A stretch of DNA of 64,000 bases from Sesamum alatum (GCA_034509735.1 JACGWO010000011.1:14417866-14481865), one strand, 5' to 3'; numbered from the stretch's first letter, positions 1-13,147 are shown. Notes: generated by a model from the sequence alone, not told the origin. Numbers and translations are program-made.

Positions 1-371
1 AATTATTATACACTTCCCAAATTACTACAAATTATTATACACTTTCCAAATTATGGAATTGAATTTTTTGGTGCAAATTATCTTTTATTTAACATACAAC
101 TATTCGGACTACATTTATCATGATTTGCAATAGAAAATTCAATTCGTACAAATTACTTTTTGTATAAATATATATATACATAGAACTTCAGTGTCACCAT
201 CTTTTTCCTTCCCCCCACCCCACCCCCCACCCCTCTGATTCTGTCATGTAAAAGACCATTAATAAGAGTTGCCTTAATCTGGAATATCTCTCCCTCTTAA
301 TCTCTCTCCAAGATTTCGATATTACTAACAAGATTACATAAACCCATATCAAGATTATATGGTATTCCCTC

Positions 372-378
372 TATAAAT
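372..378 (+). promoter_or_regulatory. TATA box of the AAA-ATPase gene
   Basis: TATAAAT lies 109 bases before the start codon at 487 and is followed by a pyrimidine-rich leader (about 390-440). No ATG occurs between the box and the start codon, so the leader has no upstream ORF. The assignment rests on position and sequence only. Confidence 0.6.
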
Positions 379-486
379 CCACGCGGGGGTTCATCTCTCT
401 GTTCTCATCATCTTTCTCTCTTTGCCTTCTCCACCAAGAACGTAACCCCTCATTTCTCTTCTATTGTTTTGTTCTAAGGGAGAAGA

Positions 487-2070
487 ATGAAGGAGATTTG
501 GACAACCATGGCGTCGATGATGGGAGTCTGGGCTTTCTGTCAAAGCCTCCTGCACACGGTTTTCCCGCCGGAGCTCCGGTTCGCTTCCCTTAAATTCTTC
601 CACCGCCTTTTCAACTACTTCTCCTCCTACTGCTACTACGACATCACGGAAATCGACGGCGTCAACACGAACGAGCTTTACAACGCCGTGCAACTGTATT
701 TGAGTTCCTCTGCTTCCATCTCCGGCAGCCGTCTGAGTCTCACCCGCGGCCTCAACTCGTCCTCCATCACCTTCGGCCTGTCGAACAACGACCGCTTGGT
801 GGATTCCTACAAGGGGGTTACGGTGGAGTGGGAACACATCGTCACTCAAAGGCAAACGCAAACATTTTCTTGGCGTCCGTTGCCGGAGGAGAAAAGAGGG
901 TTCACTTTGCGGGTGAGGAAAAAGAACAAACAGCTGGTGCTCAATTCTTATCTGGACTTTGTGATGGAGAAGGCCAATGAATTGCGGAGAAAGAATCAGG
1001 ATCGGTTGCTTTACACGAATTCGAGGGGTGGGTCTCTGGATTCAAGGGGTCATCCTTGGGAGTCCGTGCCCTTTAAGCATCCCAGCACTTTCGATACATT
1101 GGCCATGGATCCTGCGAAGAAGGCTGAGATTATGGCCGATCTCTTGGATTTTGCAAATGGGGAATCTTTTTATCAGAAGACTGGGAGGGCTTGGAAAAGA
1201 GGGTATTTGTTGTACGGCCCGCCTGGGACTGGCAAGTCTAGCATGATTGCGGCCATGGCGAATTATCTTGGATACGATATTTATGATCTTGAGTTGACTG
1301 AAGTGAATACTAATTCCGAGTTAAGGAAGTTGTTGATGAAGACAAGTTCCAAGTCCATTATAGTCATTGAGGATATTGATTGTTCCATTAATTTGACGAA
1401 TAGGAATAAGAACGCCACCGGCTGCGGCGGCGGAGGCAGCAGTGGTAATTCAGGTTCAAGGAAAAACAGCTACGATGTGGCGGCGCCACCAGGCGCCAAT
1501 GGCGGTGAGGACGGCGTAAACACCATAACGCTTTCTGGGTTGTTGAATTTTACTGATGGATTGTGGTCTTGTTGCGGGAGCGAGCGGATTTTCGTCTTCA
1601 CGACGAACCATATCGAGAAGCTTGATCCAGCATTGCTGAGGAGTGGGAGAATGGACATGCACATACACATGAGCTATTGTACATTTCCAGCATTGAAGAT
1701 TCTACTGAAGAACTATTTGGGGTATGAGGAAAGTGATTTGCAGCAAGAGGTTTTGGATGAGCTGAAGGGGGTAATCGATGAGGCGGAGATGACGCCGGCC
1801 GATATCAGTGAGGTCTTGATCAAGAACCGTCGGAATAAATCAAAGGCGGTCGATGAATTGCTGGAAGCTCTGAAAGTTAAAGCCCAGAAGAACAGAACGA
1901 AATCAAGGGAGAGGAATGGAACGAACGAGGTTGAAGACGAAGAGCAGGAGAAACGGGCCTTGGACAGCCCGAAAGAAGGCTCTGATCAGTTGCAAGAAAA
2001 CTGCAATCAATGTGATGATAAAGAAGGCCGTCCCATTGAAGATGATCATGATGATGAGAAAATGCATTAA
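487..2070 (+). CDS. AAA-type ATPase, mitochondrial/ER-anchored BCS1-like plant family (AATP1/ASD group)
   Basis: A single uninterrupted 527-residue protein. The N-terminus has a hydrophobic stretch (about residues 8-28), typical of the membrane-anchored plant AAA-ATPases, followed by the AAA-associated N-terminal domain to about residue 150. The ATPase core has Walker A GPPGTGKS at 244-251, Walker B IIVIEDID at 291-298, sensor-1 region FVFTTN at 369-374, and the arginines of LLRSGR at 383-388. A low-complexity Gly/Ser/Asn-rich insert (about 303-345) separates Walker B from sensor 1. The C-terminal tail from about 460 is highly charged and probably disordered. Length and lack of introns fit the family (At3g28580, At3g50930 and similar proteins). 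Those relatives respond to stress, pathogens or salicylate and sit in the mitochondrial outer membrane or ER. The ATP-hydrolysis machinery looks intact. The exact orthologue cannot be named by eye because the family is large. Confidence 0.95.
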   Translation: MKEIWTTMASMMGVWAFCQSLLHTVFPPELRFASLKFFHRLFNYFSSYCYYDITEIDGVNTNELYNAVQLYLSSSASISGSRLSLTRGLNSSSITFGLSNNDRLVDSYKGVTVEWEHIVTQRQTQTFSWRPLPEEKRGFTLRVRKKNKQLVLNSYLDFVMEKANELRRKNQDRLLYTNSRGGSLDSRGHPWESVPFKHPSTFDTLAMDPAKKAEIMADLLDFANGESFYQKTGRAWKRGYLLYGPPGTGKSSMIAAMANYLGYDIYDLELTEVNTNSELRKLLMKTSSKSIIVIEDIDCSINLTNRNKNATGCGGGGSSGNSGSRKNSYDVAAPPGANGGEDGVNTITLSGLLNFTDGLWSCCGSERIFVFTTNHIEKLDPALLRSGRMDMHIHMSYCTFPALKILLKNYLGYEESDLQQEVLDELKGVIDEAEMTPADISEVLIKNRRNKSKAVDELLEALKVKAQKNRTKSRERNGTNEVEDEEQEKRALDSPKEGSDQLQENCNQCDDKEGRPIEDDHDDEKMH

Positions 2071-3336
2071 TCCTACTGCTGTTATGGACCATTTTCTTGG
2101 GAATTTGGCAATGTAGAAAAAGATGATTGTTAGAGAATTCAATGCCTGCCCCCGCCCCATTTGTTTTTGCTGCTTTGATAATCAATGAACCTTCTTTGAG
2201 ACAAATTCAAGAACATGTTGTGTGCAGCTTCCTATGATGTCCTAACGTTGTTAGTTCATGTTCATGTGGTCTGTTTTAGTTCAGTATTGTCTTCCGAGGT
2301 TAGCAACCATCTCATCTTGGCCTTGATATGATTACATTTCCTTTTCCACATGGCTGGTGTTGTGTCATGAGATCCTTTGTGCACAACACATTTGGAAGTT
2401 TTCCTTATAATATTACGACTTTGTTAGCTGGATCACTTGTGATTGCACCAAGACTGCACATGCACATGTTCGGAGTTTAGATCAGAAAATTGCCAAACCA
2501 TTTCTGCAATAATTTCGACACTGACGTTTCGGGCCTCATTCTATCTATCTCAAGAGGGGCCTTTTGGAGCTTCGAGTAGTAATAGTATTATCAAGAAACG
2601 ACACCAAGAACAACTGTGGATGCACCTCTCGTCTATTCTTGGATTTATGCACTTCAATCTATCAAGTTTGAAAAAGAAAGATTCTTTAAGCATAATTGCA
2701 AGCGAAAATTCGGTGCAGTTCGTGTGAATTTGTATCGCTGTTGGTGATATCGTGTGTGATTTAATTGTTGATGTCTTGTATAGGTACAGATTCACATGGA
2801 CGGTATCATCAAGGATCTTGCCTTTGTGTGGAAAAGTTATAACGAAGGATGGTCACAATGGGATACAAATTCTTAAACTGCTAATATTTATGTGAAAACG
2901 TTAGCTGAAGATAATCGTGTAATGTGATTAAATCGTGCGAGAGTTCAACTACTATTTCTATTGTTGTTTGGGCATGATCTTTTTCATATTGTTTAGCAAT
3001 TTAAGCATGTCGTCTCGATCTAGATGCTTTATATCGAAACCATTCGATCGATAGAAGATATGAATATTGTGCGAAAGGGATAAGAACGTGGTTCACACGA
3101 CTTGATGACTTGTGCTTGCTAGGAATTTCTCATTGAAAACCGACAACTGCAGTGATCTACTCCTACAACGACAAGTTTCAAAGACTACCCGAGTTCATTA
3201 GCCAAGGCTCAAGGGTAAAGACTTGTTTAACACATCAATGTGACGTATTTGCGTCCTAGAACATCTAAGAACATCACACACCTATTATTAAGCGTCAATG
3301 TTTGAATTGTACAAAGACAATTCTTCTTAAAATTTA
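2071..3336. other. 3' flank of the AAA-ATPase gene, no further gene seen
   Basis: The first few hundred bases presumably hold the 3' UTR (an AATGAA-like signal near 2184). The rest is unique-looking AT-rich DNA with short ORFs only, none resembling a known protein. Confidence 0.5.
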
Positions 3337-3604
3337 GCGATAATTACACTGTCCTCCCTTGAGGTTTGGTATAATTATATGTAGACCTCCTGTGATTTGA
3401 GAAATTACATCTAGCACCCCAATGTTTCACTGCATCTAACAAATAGACCCATCCATCAATCAAAGTTTAGCAAATTTGCAGAGATCAACAAGATAAAGGT
3501 AGGCGAAAACAGACATCAGGGATATTGAATATGATTTCACAAATCATAGGAACGTTTTACGTGTAATTACGCCAAACCTGAAAAGAAAACTGCTTAATTA
3601 TCCC
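3337..3604. mobile_element. Small Mutator-type foldback element
   Basis: The ends are inverted: GCGATAATTACA on the left against the complement of TTAATTATCCC on the right. The inner arms share the 'ggtttgg(c/t)(g/a)taatta' phrase found in many other elements of this window. Flanking 9-mers are AT-rich and do not clearly match, so the exact ends are less certain than for its relatives. Confidence 0.55.
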
Positions 3605-4128
3605 AATTTAAATGAAAATGAAAGTAGCTCAAGTGGATAATGGAGAGATAAAAACAAAAAAATGTGGAGTTGGAAGAAAGAGAGAGGAAACAGCTTTAAC
3701 AATTTGAAGATTTGATGTTGGAATAAAGAAAGATTTATAGGATGAAAAGCAAAGAGGGGCTTCTTCTCCTGGTTGTTATGATGAGAAAAGTTGACATGGT
3801 TTTAGTAATAGTTAGTGCCCCTTTGTCTTTGATTTTATTACTGAGTTGGAAAGCCAGATTTGCCTTTTCCATTTTAGACTGGATTACTTCTTCTTATCCT
3901 ACGTGGTCACAACAACAACAACTAATTTGTCCAATGTTGTAAATCATGTCCATTCATTTCCCTCTGGTGGGGCCCCCACCCCTCCCCTCTCACAAACACT
4001 CTGATTGATCATCACACTTTTTATAATCATATTGGTTTAGTGCTGTGGTTGGGGTTTTTTCTGCAACTTGTGGGCTTCTTTCCCACACATTTCTTCTTTA
4101 CAGGTGAAATTTTTATCACAAGTTTTTT

Positions 4129-4321
4129 GGATAATTATATTATCTAAATGAAGTTTGGTGTAATTACTCGTTAACCATTTTCATTCAACTTTTTTTGTTA
4201 TTATCAACAAATTCAGTGAATTTTAACTAAATGAAAGGACCTATTTATTAGATAAAAGAAAATATTTGAGGATTTATGTATAATTACACCAAATTTTAGG
4301 ATAGGAGAGTGTAACCGGCCC
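4129..4321. mobile_element. Short Mutator-type foldback element
   Basis: Inverted segments GTTTGGTGTAATTAC (left) and GTATAATTACACCAAAT (right) face each other, with ends GGATAATTAT and the complement of GGGCC. Flanking 9-mers aagtttttt and tactttttt agree at 7 of 9 positions, compatible with a decayed 9-bp duplication. Confidence 0.5.
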
Positions 4322-5254
4322 TACTTTTTTTTTTTGTTGTAGTTGGGTTTGATATGATTTGTCATTTTTACCTATTTTGAACAAGTTGTTTTGGTGAAGG
4401 TTTCCAGTTCAGAGTTGCAATTAGGAGTGATGACATCCTTGTAATTCTGGTCTGGATGTGGAAAACCTAAAATAATCAACATCCCACGTAATTTAGATAG
4501 GGACTGCACATTAATCCTCATCTTTTTATTACAAATTTGACCCTGCGATTCGACAGTGAGGTGCAAACATAATTTGTTGAGGTGCAAACTGTGTTTCTAT
4601 AATCACTTTTGGAATTAAATTTCATCGAAATTAAGTTTAGATAATTTTTTTTAAATAATTTTTTAGCTTTTAACCAATCGTAGTTATATTTGACCTAATT
4701 ACTCATTATGCCCATTAAATAACTTTTAAATTTCTTTATTAATTTTAAAAATAAGGTTAGTTTTGAAATTTTGCTGTAATTTGCAAGTGCAAAATAATTA
4801 TGAAATTGTGAATACAAACGCTATAATTAATTTTTCATTAATCAGTTGTACAACCGTCAGGCCAAACCGGGCCTTAGTATTATATTTCGTATTACAATAT
4901 ATACATAGGTTGTGTTTATTGGATCGTATTAACTCATATATCCGGATTAATAGGGGCATGTCACTTGTTTACTTGCAAAAGTCAAAGTCCGCTACTATTT
5001 GCCAAAGCCCGCTACTAGGCCATACTATTTGCACTACATCAATTCAATTTTTAGGTCTCATATTGTTAATATGTGGGACCCACATCACTTTCTACTAACT
5101 TTCGTTTCCCTTATTGTCCTCATAAAGTCTGTGTATGAAGTCTAATTTGCTCCTCAATTTGGACCAAATTGCACTGACAATCTTCATTAATTTTCTGAAA
5201 TATGGAAGGTGGCATTTACTGTAGGTAGGTGAACATTTATTGCTTTGCGTAACC
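4322..5254. other. Intergenic DNA without recognised content
   Basis: AT-rich, no coding signal, no clear inverted termini. Several short ORFs are at chance level. Confidence 0.4.
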
Positions 5255-5257
5255 TTA

Positions 5258-5687
5258 GGCCCCGTTTACTTTGAGGACGAAATTAAACGGGTGATAGGAT
5301 TATCTCAAACTAAATGAATGATAAAAAAAACCCTGTATAAATTGTAAGATGTTTACTTACATGTATCATTAAATTCTGATAAAATCTATGAAGTGTTTAT
5401 TTTGTTGTATTTACTTGTGTTGGATGGCAAAATTACCCATTAGCCCATCAATGACACCTACTCCACTATTATTTGAGGGTAAGATGGACTTTTGCCCCTT
5501 GCATTTATTATTGTATAAATTACATGATAACTTATACCACCACCTTTGGTGGTATAAGTTATGCAAGTGTAATAGTAATTAATACAAGGCCCTGTTATTG
5601 TACAGGGCCCCCATACATAAAAGTAAACAATATATTATCCTATACGAATTTTCTTATTCAGGCTAATACATCAAAATAAACGGGGCC
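5258..5687. mobile_element. PIF/Harbinger-like MITE with TTA target duplication
   Basis: The left end GGCCCCGTTTA and right end TAAACGGGGCC are perfect inverted repeats. They are flanked on both sides by TTA (5255-5257 and 5688-5690), the 3-bp target duplication typical of PIF/Harbinger. The centre carries a perfect 16-bp stem with a 4-base loop (5527-5562). Length is 430 bp with no coding capacity. Confidence 0.8.
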
Positions 5688-5759
5688 TTATAGTATTAGT
5701 CCTACAAAAACACACAAGTCGCACCAATTACTGCATCACATTGTCAAATGTGATAGTGA

Positions 5760-6120
5760 GGGAAAATTGCATTTTGCGTCTCATAACTTACACCATTTTT
5801 TATTTTGGTCGCATCAATTTTTGACGTAGCAATTTTAGTCCCACAAGTCCACAAACGGTGCAATTTTAGTCCCATTGACAAAATTCGTTAAAAAATATTG
5901 CAATTTTAGTCTCATAAGTTCACAATTATTGCAATTTTAGTCCATAAGTCCACAAATGTTGCAATTTTAGTCCCATGCACGTGCTCCTTCCGTTAACATT
6001 TTAACGGATTTCGTTAATGGGACTAAAATTGCAACATTTATGGACTTATGGGACTAAAATTGCTACGTCAAAACTTAATGGGACGAAAATCGCACACAGT
6101 GTAAAACGCAATTTACTCCC
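5760..6120. mobile_element. Foldback element with repeated 'caattttagtccca' words
   Basis: The left arm (GGGAAAATTGCATTTTGCG...) and right arm (...ACGCAATTTACTCCC) are inverted copies. The phrase GCAATTTTAGTCCCA occurs several times in the left arm, and its complement TGGGACTAAAATTGC occurs in the right arm. The two arms meet around 5995-6010. No convincing target duplication was found. Its right end overlaps the left end of the next element. Confidence 0.65.
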
Positions 6121-8144
6121 ATGTGTTCTAAAAAAAGATTAACATCCCCCCCCCCCCCCCCGATAAATAAATTAGCAAAAAAACCCCTTGCGATAAAAAT
6201 AAATAGGCAAAATACCCCCTCCAACATGATGAGTGCCTAGTACGCACCCATTTTTAGTTTTTATTTTATTTTTTTAATTAGACAATTACAATTATACCCT
6301 TTGTTATGAACCGTAGGATCTTAATAAGTTAAATCAACCATCAAGATTTTATCTCTTTAAATTAAAAAAATTTGACTTATTTATATGCAAATAATAAATA
6401 AATAAATTCAAAAATTATATAATACTAAATATTTTTTATTTAAAATAAGTGAAGAATATAAAATAAAATAAATTTATAATTCATATTAAATTTAAAATGT
6501 CAAAAAAAAAATTCAAAAACAGTATCTCCCCTCCTCCCCCACCGAACATAAGCTCCCCCCCTCCATCCTTCGTCGTCGTCGCCGCCACCGCCATCTTTTG
6601 CACCTTTCGCTGACGTTGTTCCCCATCTTTCATGATCTTCCCTCTTCTTTATAGCCCCCGCCGCCTTCTGCTCCCCCCGCCCGCAGCCCCACTTCCCCCT
6701 ACCCCCTTAGCCGCCGACCCCCCCTCCCCTCTATCCTGTAACAACCCTCGCCTTCCCCTCCCCTATCGCAACCCCTCGCCTCTCCCCTCCTTTCCGATTG
6801 ACTTTAGCCACCGCCAGTGGCAAAGCCAGCAATTTGGCTTAGCCCTATCAAAATTTAATTAATTAATTTAATAAATAAAAAAATATTAAATTCATAAAAA
6901 ACTTAGATTTACTATGATAATCATTGCAAATTAAATACATACATAAGTATGATTAGTTCTTATAACTATTACTCCGACAACCAGTGGCGGTTTCAAATTT
7001 ACAAATAATAAATTTCTTGGTCTCTTAATAAATTTAGCCATTTCTTGAAAATTAATACTTACCTTTATATCTAAGCTCATTTATTTGTCCTTGGAGATTT
7101 AGATAAAAAGTTATCAGATAAAATAATGAACAATTAATTTAACAATTTGAATAATTGGCACATCTTTTTGGCGCTCTCTTTAAAAATTTGAAAAAATGAT
7201 CTAGAAAAATTAAAATTTATTTATCTAATAAGTAAAAATGAATTACAAAACTATCAAATTAAACAAGTTGATCGAAAATCGAAATATATAAATTGAAAAT
7301 CAATAGCAGAAAACATAAAAAGCAAGAGGAATTTTGAGAAAAATTATAACCGAATGTTGAAGAAATCAAAAGATCCAACAAACTTTTATTCTTGACTAAG
7401 TGGAAACCTCTCTCTCAAAAAAAAAAAAAAAAAAAGGGACTAAGTGGAAACCGTGAGTTTTAATTAGTGGAGAGAGACTAAAAATAGGGATATTAAGAAA
7501 TTATTTTTTGAATAAATTAATGTGAATTTTAATTATCTGGTTTTTAATGGGCAAGACAAATTTAGGTCTAACTTGATAGATTAATAGCCGTAGGCCGAGG
7601 CCAAGCCCTGTCGCCTGCTAGGGCTCGACAGGGCCTCCCTTCGGCACTAACCACCGCCCCTTTTCTCATCGGCAACCCCCCATTTTTTTCTTTTTTTTTT
7701 TGTTTATATATAAATATATATTATTTATCTTTTAATTGCATACATATATATAAATAAAATTATATATTTATATAATATATATATAATTTTAAATATAAAC
7801 TGTTAGATTCAAATTAAATAAAATTTGAGCCATACACTTTGATCAAAGAAAACATAACTCATAGATTTGTTAGGTTAATTTGAACCGTTAGATTTTGGTT
7901 TGACAAATTTGGACTATTAATTTGTATTGCTTAAATGTAGACCATTGATTCATATTAAGTTATATCCAACGGTTGATAAACAAGGACATTTTTATTATTT
8001 TCTACGTCAAAAATGAAAATCCGCACATCATTGGCGCGAAAACCACAAATCCAACCCTAGGTGCTATTTTGCCTATTTATTTTTCTCACAGGGAGATTTT
8101 TAAATCTTTTTTTCGAACACATAGGGGTAAATTGCTTTTTACCC
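6099..8144. mobile_element. Larger Mutator-like element with GC-rich interior (Pack-MULE-like)
   Basis: The left end, reading into GCAATTTACTCCCATGTG, matches the complement of the right end GCAATTTACCCCTATGTG over about 42 bases. A further inner match is AAATAAATAGGCAAAATA near 6203 and its complement near 8073. Between the arms lie a 16-base C run (6146-6161), a GC- and pyrimidine-rich block (about 6510-6830) and a GC-rich patch (about 7590-7680) in otherwise AT-rich DNA. This resembles captured gene sequence, but no protein could be recognised. No target duplication was resolved. Confidence 0.5.
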
Positions 8145-11100
8145 TATACATATACATATCATCTTCTTTTATATTTTGTCAATCAATCAATGCTTATTGC
8201 CCTTGTAAAAATGGATCACTTTCAATTAAATGATCGTGGGTTCTATTCCTTCTGTAGATGTGAGAAGCCACATTAGTAGGTAATCTGTAAGTACTCCTAC
8301 AAGCAAGATATGATCTGGGAATATGTTCTGATCCGTGATGGCGACCAGAGTCAATATATGGAACGAAATATCAATTTGTAATAGAATATTCGAACCTACT
8401 ACAGACAACTATGGACATACGTAAGAAAGATTTTATTTTCCCAACTGCTATTTTTTAATTATATACTTATTAGGTAACTCATTATGACCTCAAAATATAC
8501 AAGATTAAAAGGTTAAGTATGATATAATTTAAGTGGTGAGCACTTAATCACCACTTAAATTAAGGAGATAGTAAGTTACAATTATACCCTCTTTCTCACA
8601 CACACATTTTATGAGTATTTATTAATATTTTGTGTTTAAATCACACTACTACTTAATTTATTTTTGAGTGGCACTAAAGTTGGCTGAGTATGATAACTTT
8701 TTCTCTCCTTTATTTATATTGTAATAATAATGTAATAATATTGGGGCCCTTTGTACTTGAAAAAATTAAATTAATTTGTCTATTTCTGCCTATTTTATTT
8801 TACTATATATAAAAGCTGCTACAGATCACCGCATATCAAATCTCTCCCTCTCCAAAGCTTCTCACTATTTTATGATGATGTGAAGATGATTAGATGTTCT
8901 CCCAAAAATCACTATTAAGATTAGTTGGGGAGTGTTTGGCTTTATGTGGAATTATTTTAATTATATTGTTTTTTTAGATTAATTTTATATTGATTTCAAA
9001 TATTTAGATTAGCCTGTTTTAATTGCTTTTTAACTCGTTATATTCACAACTTACAAAATCCTGAGGCCAAAAAGATAACAATTATTTTGATATCATCACT
9101 GTATAATTATTAGTGATAAAAATCGTAGTTAGTTGTCACTTTGGATAATTAATAAAACATGTAGGGGTTGGCTACTTTTCGGGATGAAAAAAGTGATGGA
9201 TTGGGCCATTGGGATAAAAATGAAGGATAGAGTAAACGCACAAGATTTATCAAGTGAAGTAAATGTTGGTTTCGGTGGCTGATTTGTAAATCCTTTTTGT
9301 AGGGTGTCTTTGACGTTGTAGGATAATTTATCGGTATTACATGTTAATTTTCGAAAATACTCTTATAGTCATATATTGTAGATTTCAGAGAACTCATTGA
9401 TTAGTTTGTAATTAACTCAAAAATATTACATCAAAATTACTGAACGTTGATGTATTTTTTTTTTGTACATATGGAAGTTAAAATAATTGGAATCAATTTA
9501 AATTACTCTTAAAAAATATTGATTAATATGTTATTAATTGAAATCAACTTAAATAATTCCCATAATGCAACCGAGTTAAAACTAAAAAATTGATTCCAAT
9601 TCCCATAATAATTTTGGACAGTTACATAATTGTTTTAAGAATTATTGATTCCAGTTAAAAATACTTGGGTGTACTTTAGCGGTAAAAAATTATTAATTGT
9701 GTTAAAACTTATTCCCTATGTACAAAAAAAAATTATCGTATAAAAAAAATTCAACGGAGTTAATATAAATTTTAGCACAATCATCAATCAACCGAGCTAA
9801 TTCTCAAAATGCAACCTAGTTAAATAATTTCCCAAAATGCAACCGAGTTAAAGTTAGAAATTATTAAAAATATAAATATGTTGATTAATTCTTTTAAAAA
9901 ATGCATAAATAATTTCGTATTAATTAATATATATAATATTGTCAAAGTCAGGGACAAAAATGTAAAAAAGATTGAGGAGCAAAAAATGGGTCACGCGGAA
10001 TAAGTGAATCTTAGCCCCCAACCTTAATACATAACATGGGTAATCTCGGGCTTTTGCGAGCCAAATGGATAAATACCGGGCCGCTATTTATTGAAATAAA
10101 TGAAGAATTTTATTAGATTAACCCAAATATCTAACAATATCTAGGCCAATTCAGTAAAGTAAACGACCCGTATAATGCCAATATATACAAATATAGTAAT
10201 TTTATGTACAGTTTTAATGTGACGCCGGACAAAGACGGACTAACCCCAGACCTTCAAAACCAATCCCTCCCCTTGAATACTTGAGATTACGTAAAGTTGT
10301 TGTCAATCAACATCTTTTCCTTTCAATCAATTTTACTAGTTTAACTTCTTCTCTTTTTGATGTGAGGCTGGGGTTGCTTCAACTATTTTCAAACTTCAAA
10401 TAAATCCATCTTTTTTATGCGACTTTAAATTAATTCAAGGATGGAATAATGTTAATAGCGAAATTATGGAGGGCCAAGACCTTCTCCGCCCGGGCGCCCC
10501 CCCCCCCTCCCATCCCTTAAGGCGATCTGTGTCGGAAATTGAAATCGTTCTGGGGCAGTTCAGATTAACGATATTTGAGAATTTTATATATATAGAAGAA
10601 CATATTGTTAGATGTATTGGACGATTCGCAGCAAAATCTTTCTTATGCTTAAGTCAGTTGGAGTGAGATCGAAGAGAAATTGAAGAATACTTGGGTGAAG
10701 GTAATACTAACGTACCGTGACTCAAAATAACTGTAGAAAATTTACAGGGTCAAATGTCCATACTTGTGCGGATATATATAGTGTGATCCCTAGCTTCCAA
10801 GTACAAGATGATTAACGGTGCTGGTTCTAGGTCAATGTGTTGGATCTGTTCGAGTACAACCCGAGCCGTGTCACATACACGCGATCCTTGTTCTATAAGG
10901 GTATTTTGCTTTTTTTTTTCTTTTTTTTTTTTGCGGGAGTGGGGGGAGTTTTGGTCTTTTAACTCTTATACTAATCTATTCCCATCAGAATGTGATGTAG
11001 GTTGAGTTAAGATTAATGAGATCCTAATACAAAATTTGAAAGTCAGATGATTTAAAAAACGCTGATTAATCGTGATAAAAAATTTAAATTTTCGTAATGA

Positions 11101-11559
11101 ATATGTTTGATTATAATAAATAGTATTAATTTATTATAATTTTTAAATTATAGTCATTTATAGAAAGATTTTTTTTTTTTTTGCAGCCATATGACCATCG
11201 AATTATACCAGAAAGAGAACTTTTGAAAAAAAAAAAAAGAATAAAAAATCATTGATCATGGAAAAGCATTCTCATGAAATGAATGAATATGAGATCCATG
11301 GCTACTGGCCATTGTGTGTGCCACTACCCACTAGTGATAATAACTATAAATTTATGTCGCGTTCTATGTACATGCAAATTTTATAATATTATTTACAAAT
11401 AAAATATTTATTATTTAATAATATATATATAATAATAAATTTTAATTTTATAAGAACCTGGTAACAAAAAGTTCTGTATGGAAATTTAAGAAAAAACTAA
11501 TTATAAAAAATAGTGGGAAAGTGAAAGATTACATGAATGACCAAAAAAATTAAATTAAA
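8145..11559. other. Gene-free AT-rich intergenic DNA
   Basis: No ORF resembles a known protein. Visible features are a small perfect hairpin at 8526-8561 and a short word related to AATGCAACCGAGTTAAA repeated near 9555, 9808 and 9831. There is also a C-rich tract near 10496-10511 and several T runs (for example near 10910-10930). Short ORFs here look like chance. Confidence 0.5.
8526..8561. repeat. Perfect 14-bp inverted repeat
   Basis: AATTTAAGTGGTGA and its exact complement are separated by 8 bases. This may be the core of an unrecognised MITE. There is no evidence that it is transcribed. Confidence 0.7.
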
Positions 11560-12162
11560 GGGAAAAATGCAATTTTGGTCCACTTTTTTAAGGTGGTGGC
11601 ACTTTTAGTTTAGGTCCATTTGAAAATAGCAATTTAGGACAATAATTTTAAAAAATTGGCAATTTTAAGCCAAAAAACCCTAATTTGGCCGAAATTGGTC
11701 ACCTTTCCGGTGACCAGTTTACACGTGGACTTAAAACATAAAAATTTTCTTACATGACAGGTGATTTGGCAAGCATAGTAAAATGGCACGGTGACATGTT
11801 TTATTTAAGGCTAAAATCCATTTAAATAGATAATTTTTTTTCTTAAATATATATTATTTAAATATCAAAATAAAATTTAAAATTTTATACCAAAATTGAT
11901 AAATTAAATTAAAATCACATTTAAAAGATTAATATAGTAAAATGCAATTTTCAAATTTAAACATGTAAGAAAATCTTTTTATTTTTTTAATCCATGTGTA
12001 AAATGGTCGCCGGACAGGTGACTAATTCCAGCCAAATTAGGATTTTTTTTGCCTGAAATTGCCACTTTTTTAGAATTATTGTTCTAAATTGCTATTTTCG
12101 AATGAACCTGGACTAAAAATGCCACCGCCCCTGAGAAAGTCGACCAAAATTATATTTTTCCC
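11560..12162. mobile_element. Mutator-type foldback element with perfect 9-bp target duplication
   Basis: Arms of about 190 bases are inverted copies (GGGAAAAATGCAATTTTGGTC at left; GACCAAAATTATATTTTTCCC at right). The 9-mer taaattaaa flanks both sides exactly (11551-11559 and 12163-12171), which defines both ends and points to the Mutator superfamily. Non-autonomous, no coding capacity. Confidence 0.88.
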
Positions 12163-12571
12163 TAAATTAAATATTACAAAAACATACCAAAAGATGTAAT
12201 AATAAAAATGTACTCTCCTTTAATATATATTATTAATAATTGCGAAGAATTAGCTGCCACTCAAATATTGTTAGAAAATAAGTGGTGAGAATATTGAAGA
12301 GAAATCCATAGGGAGAGAAATGAGAAGCACGTAGCAAATCATGCAATTTGGCTGGCATGCACATCATATTCTTTTGTACTTCGTAGTTTTTAGTCAACAA
12401 AGGTGGAGATTGAACCCTATGGATGTGGACCCATCCTATACCTTAACCACATCCCAACCTACAACAAAACTTTTGCACTTTACTTTCGGATCCATTTGGT
12501 TTCAATCTCATCGTGTGCATGTCGGATTCTTTTCTTTTTGTAACAATAATAACAATGTGGATAAACTCTTT

Positions 12572-13095
12572 GGGCTTGTTTGGTTCGTGTGATTGGATTA
12601 GGCCTGATGGGATTGGGTGGGATGGGAAAATGAATGATAATTAATCTCATCTTACATTATATGTTGTTTGGTTTGATGTATTGTGTGTAGGATATCCAAT
12701 GTGATAATATAATATGTTGTTTGGTTGAAAGAATTATAAAGTATGATTAAATGTAAAAAGACTATTATGGGTATCCTCTTTTAAGTTATTTACAATTTTA
12801 TATTATAACGTCTGAACGATTACAAAAAATAAAAGTACCTCTGAATTATTTATTGAAATACAATTGGTTAAATTTAAATTAATTTGTGGAATATTTTATT
12901 TCTATATTTATATGAAGTAGAAGTTCAAAACACGCATTTAATTAAGTAATTAATTAAAACTCAAATATTTTCAAAAAATCCAAAAATAAGAAATAATATT
13001 TCTTTATTATATTTTATTATTTAATTATTAAAATTTGAAATATATTTTTTAATTATGCATCAAAAGTCTTTTTAATTTTCACATGTATTTAAATG

Positions 13096-13147
<52 letters not shown>

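Noticed and set aside
10466..10666. ORF beginning in a C-rich tract
   Set aside because: Chance frame through low-complexity sequence without similarity to a known protein.
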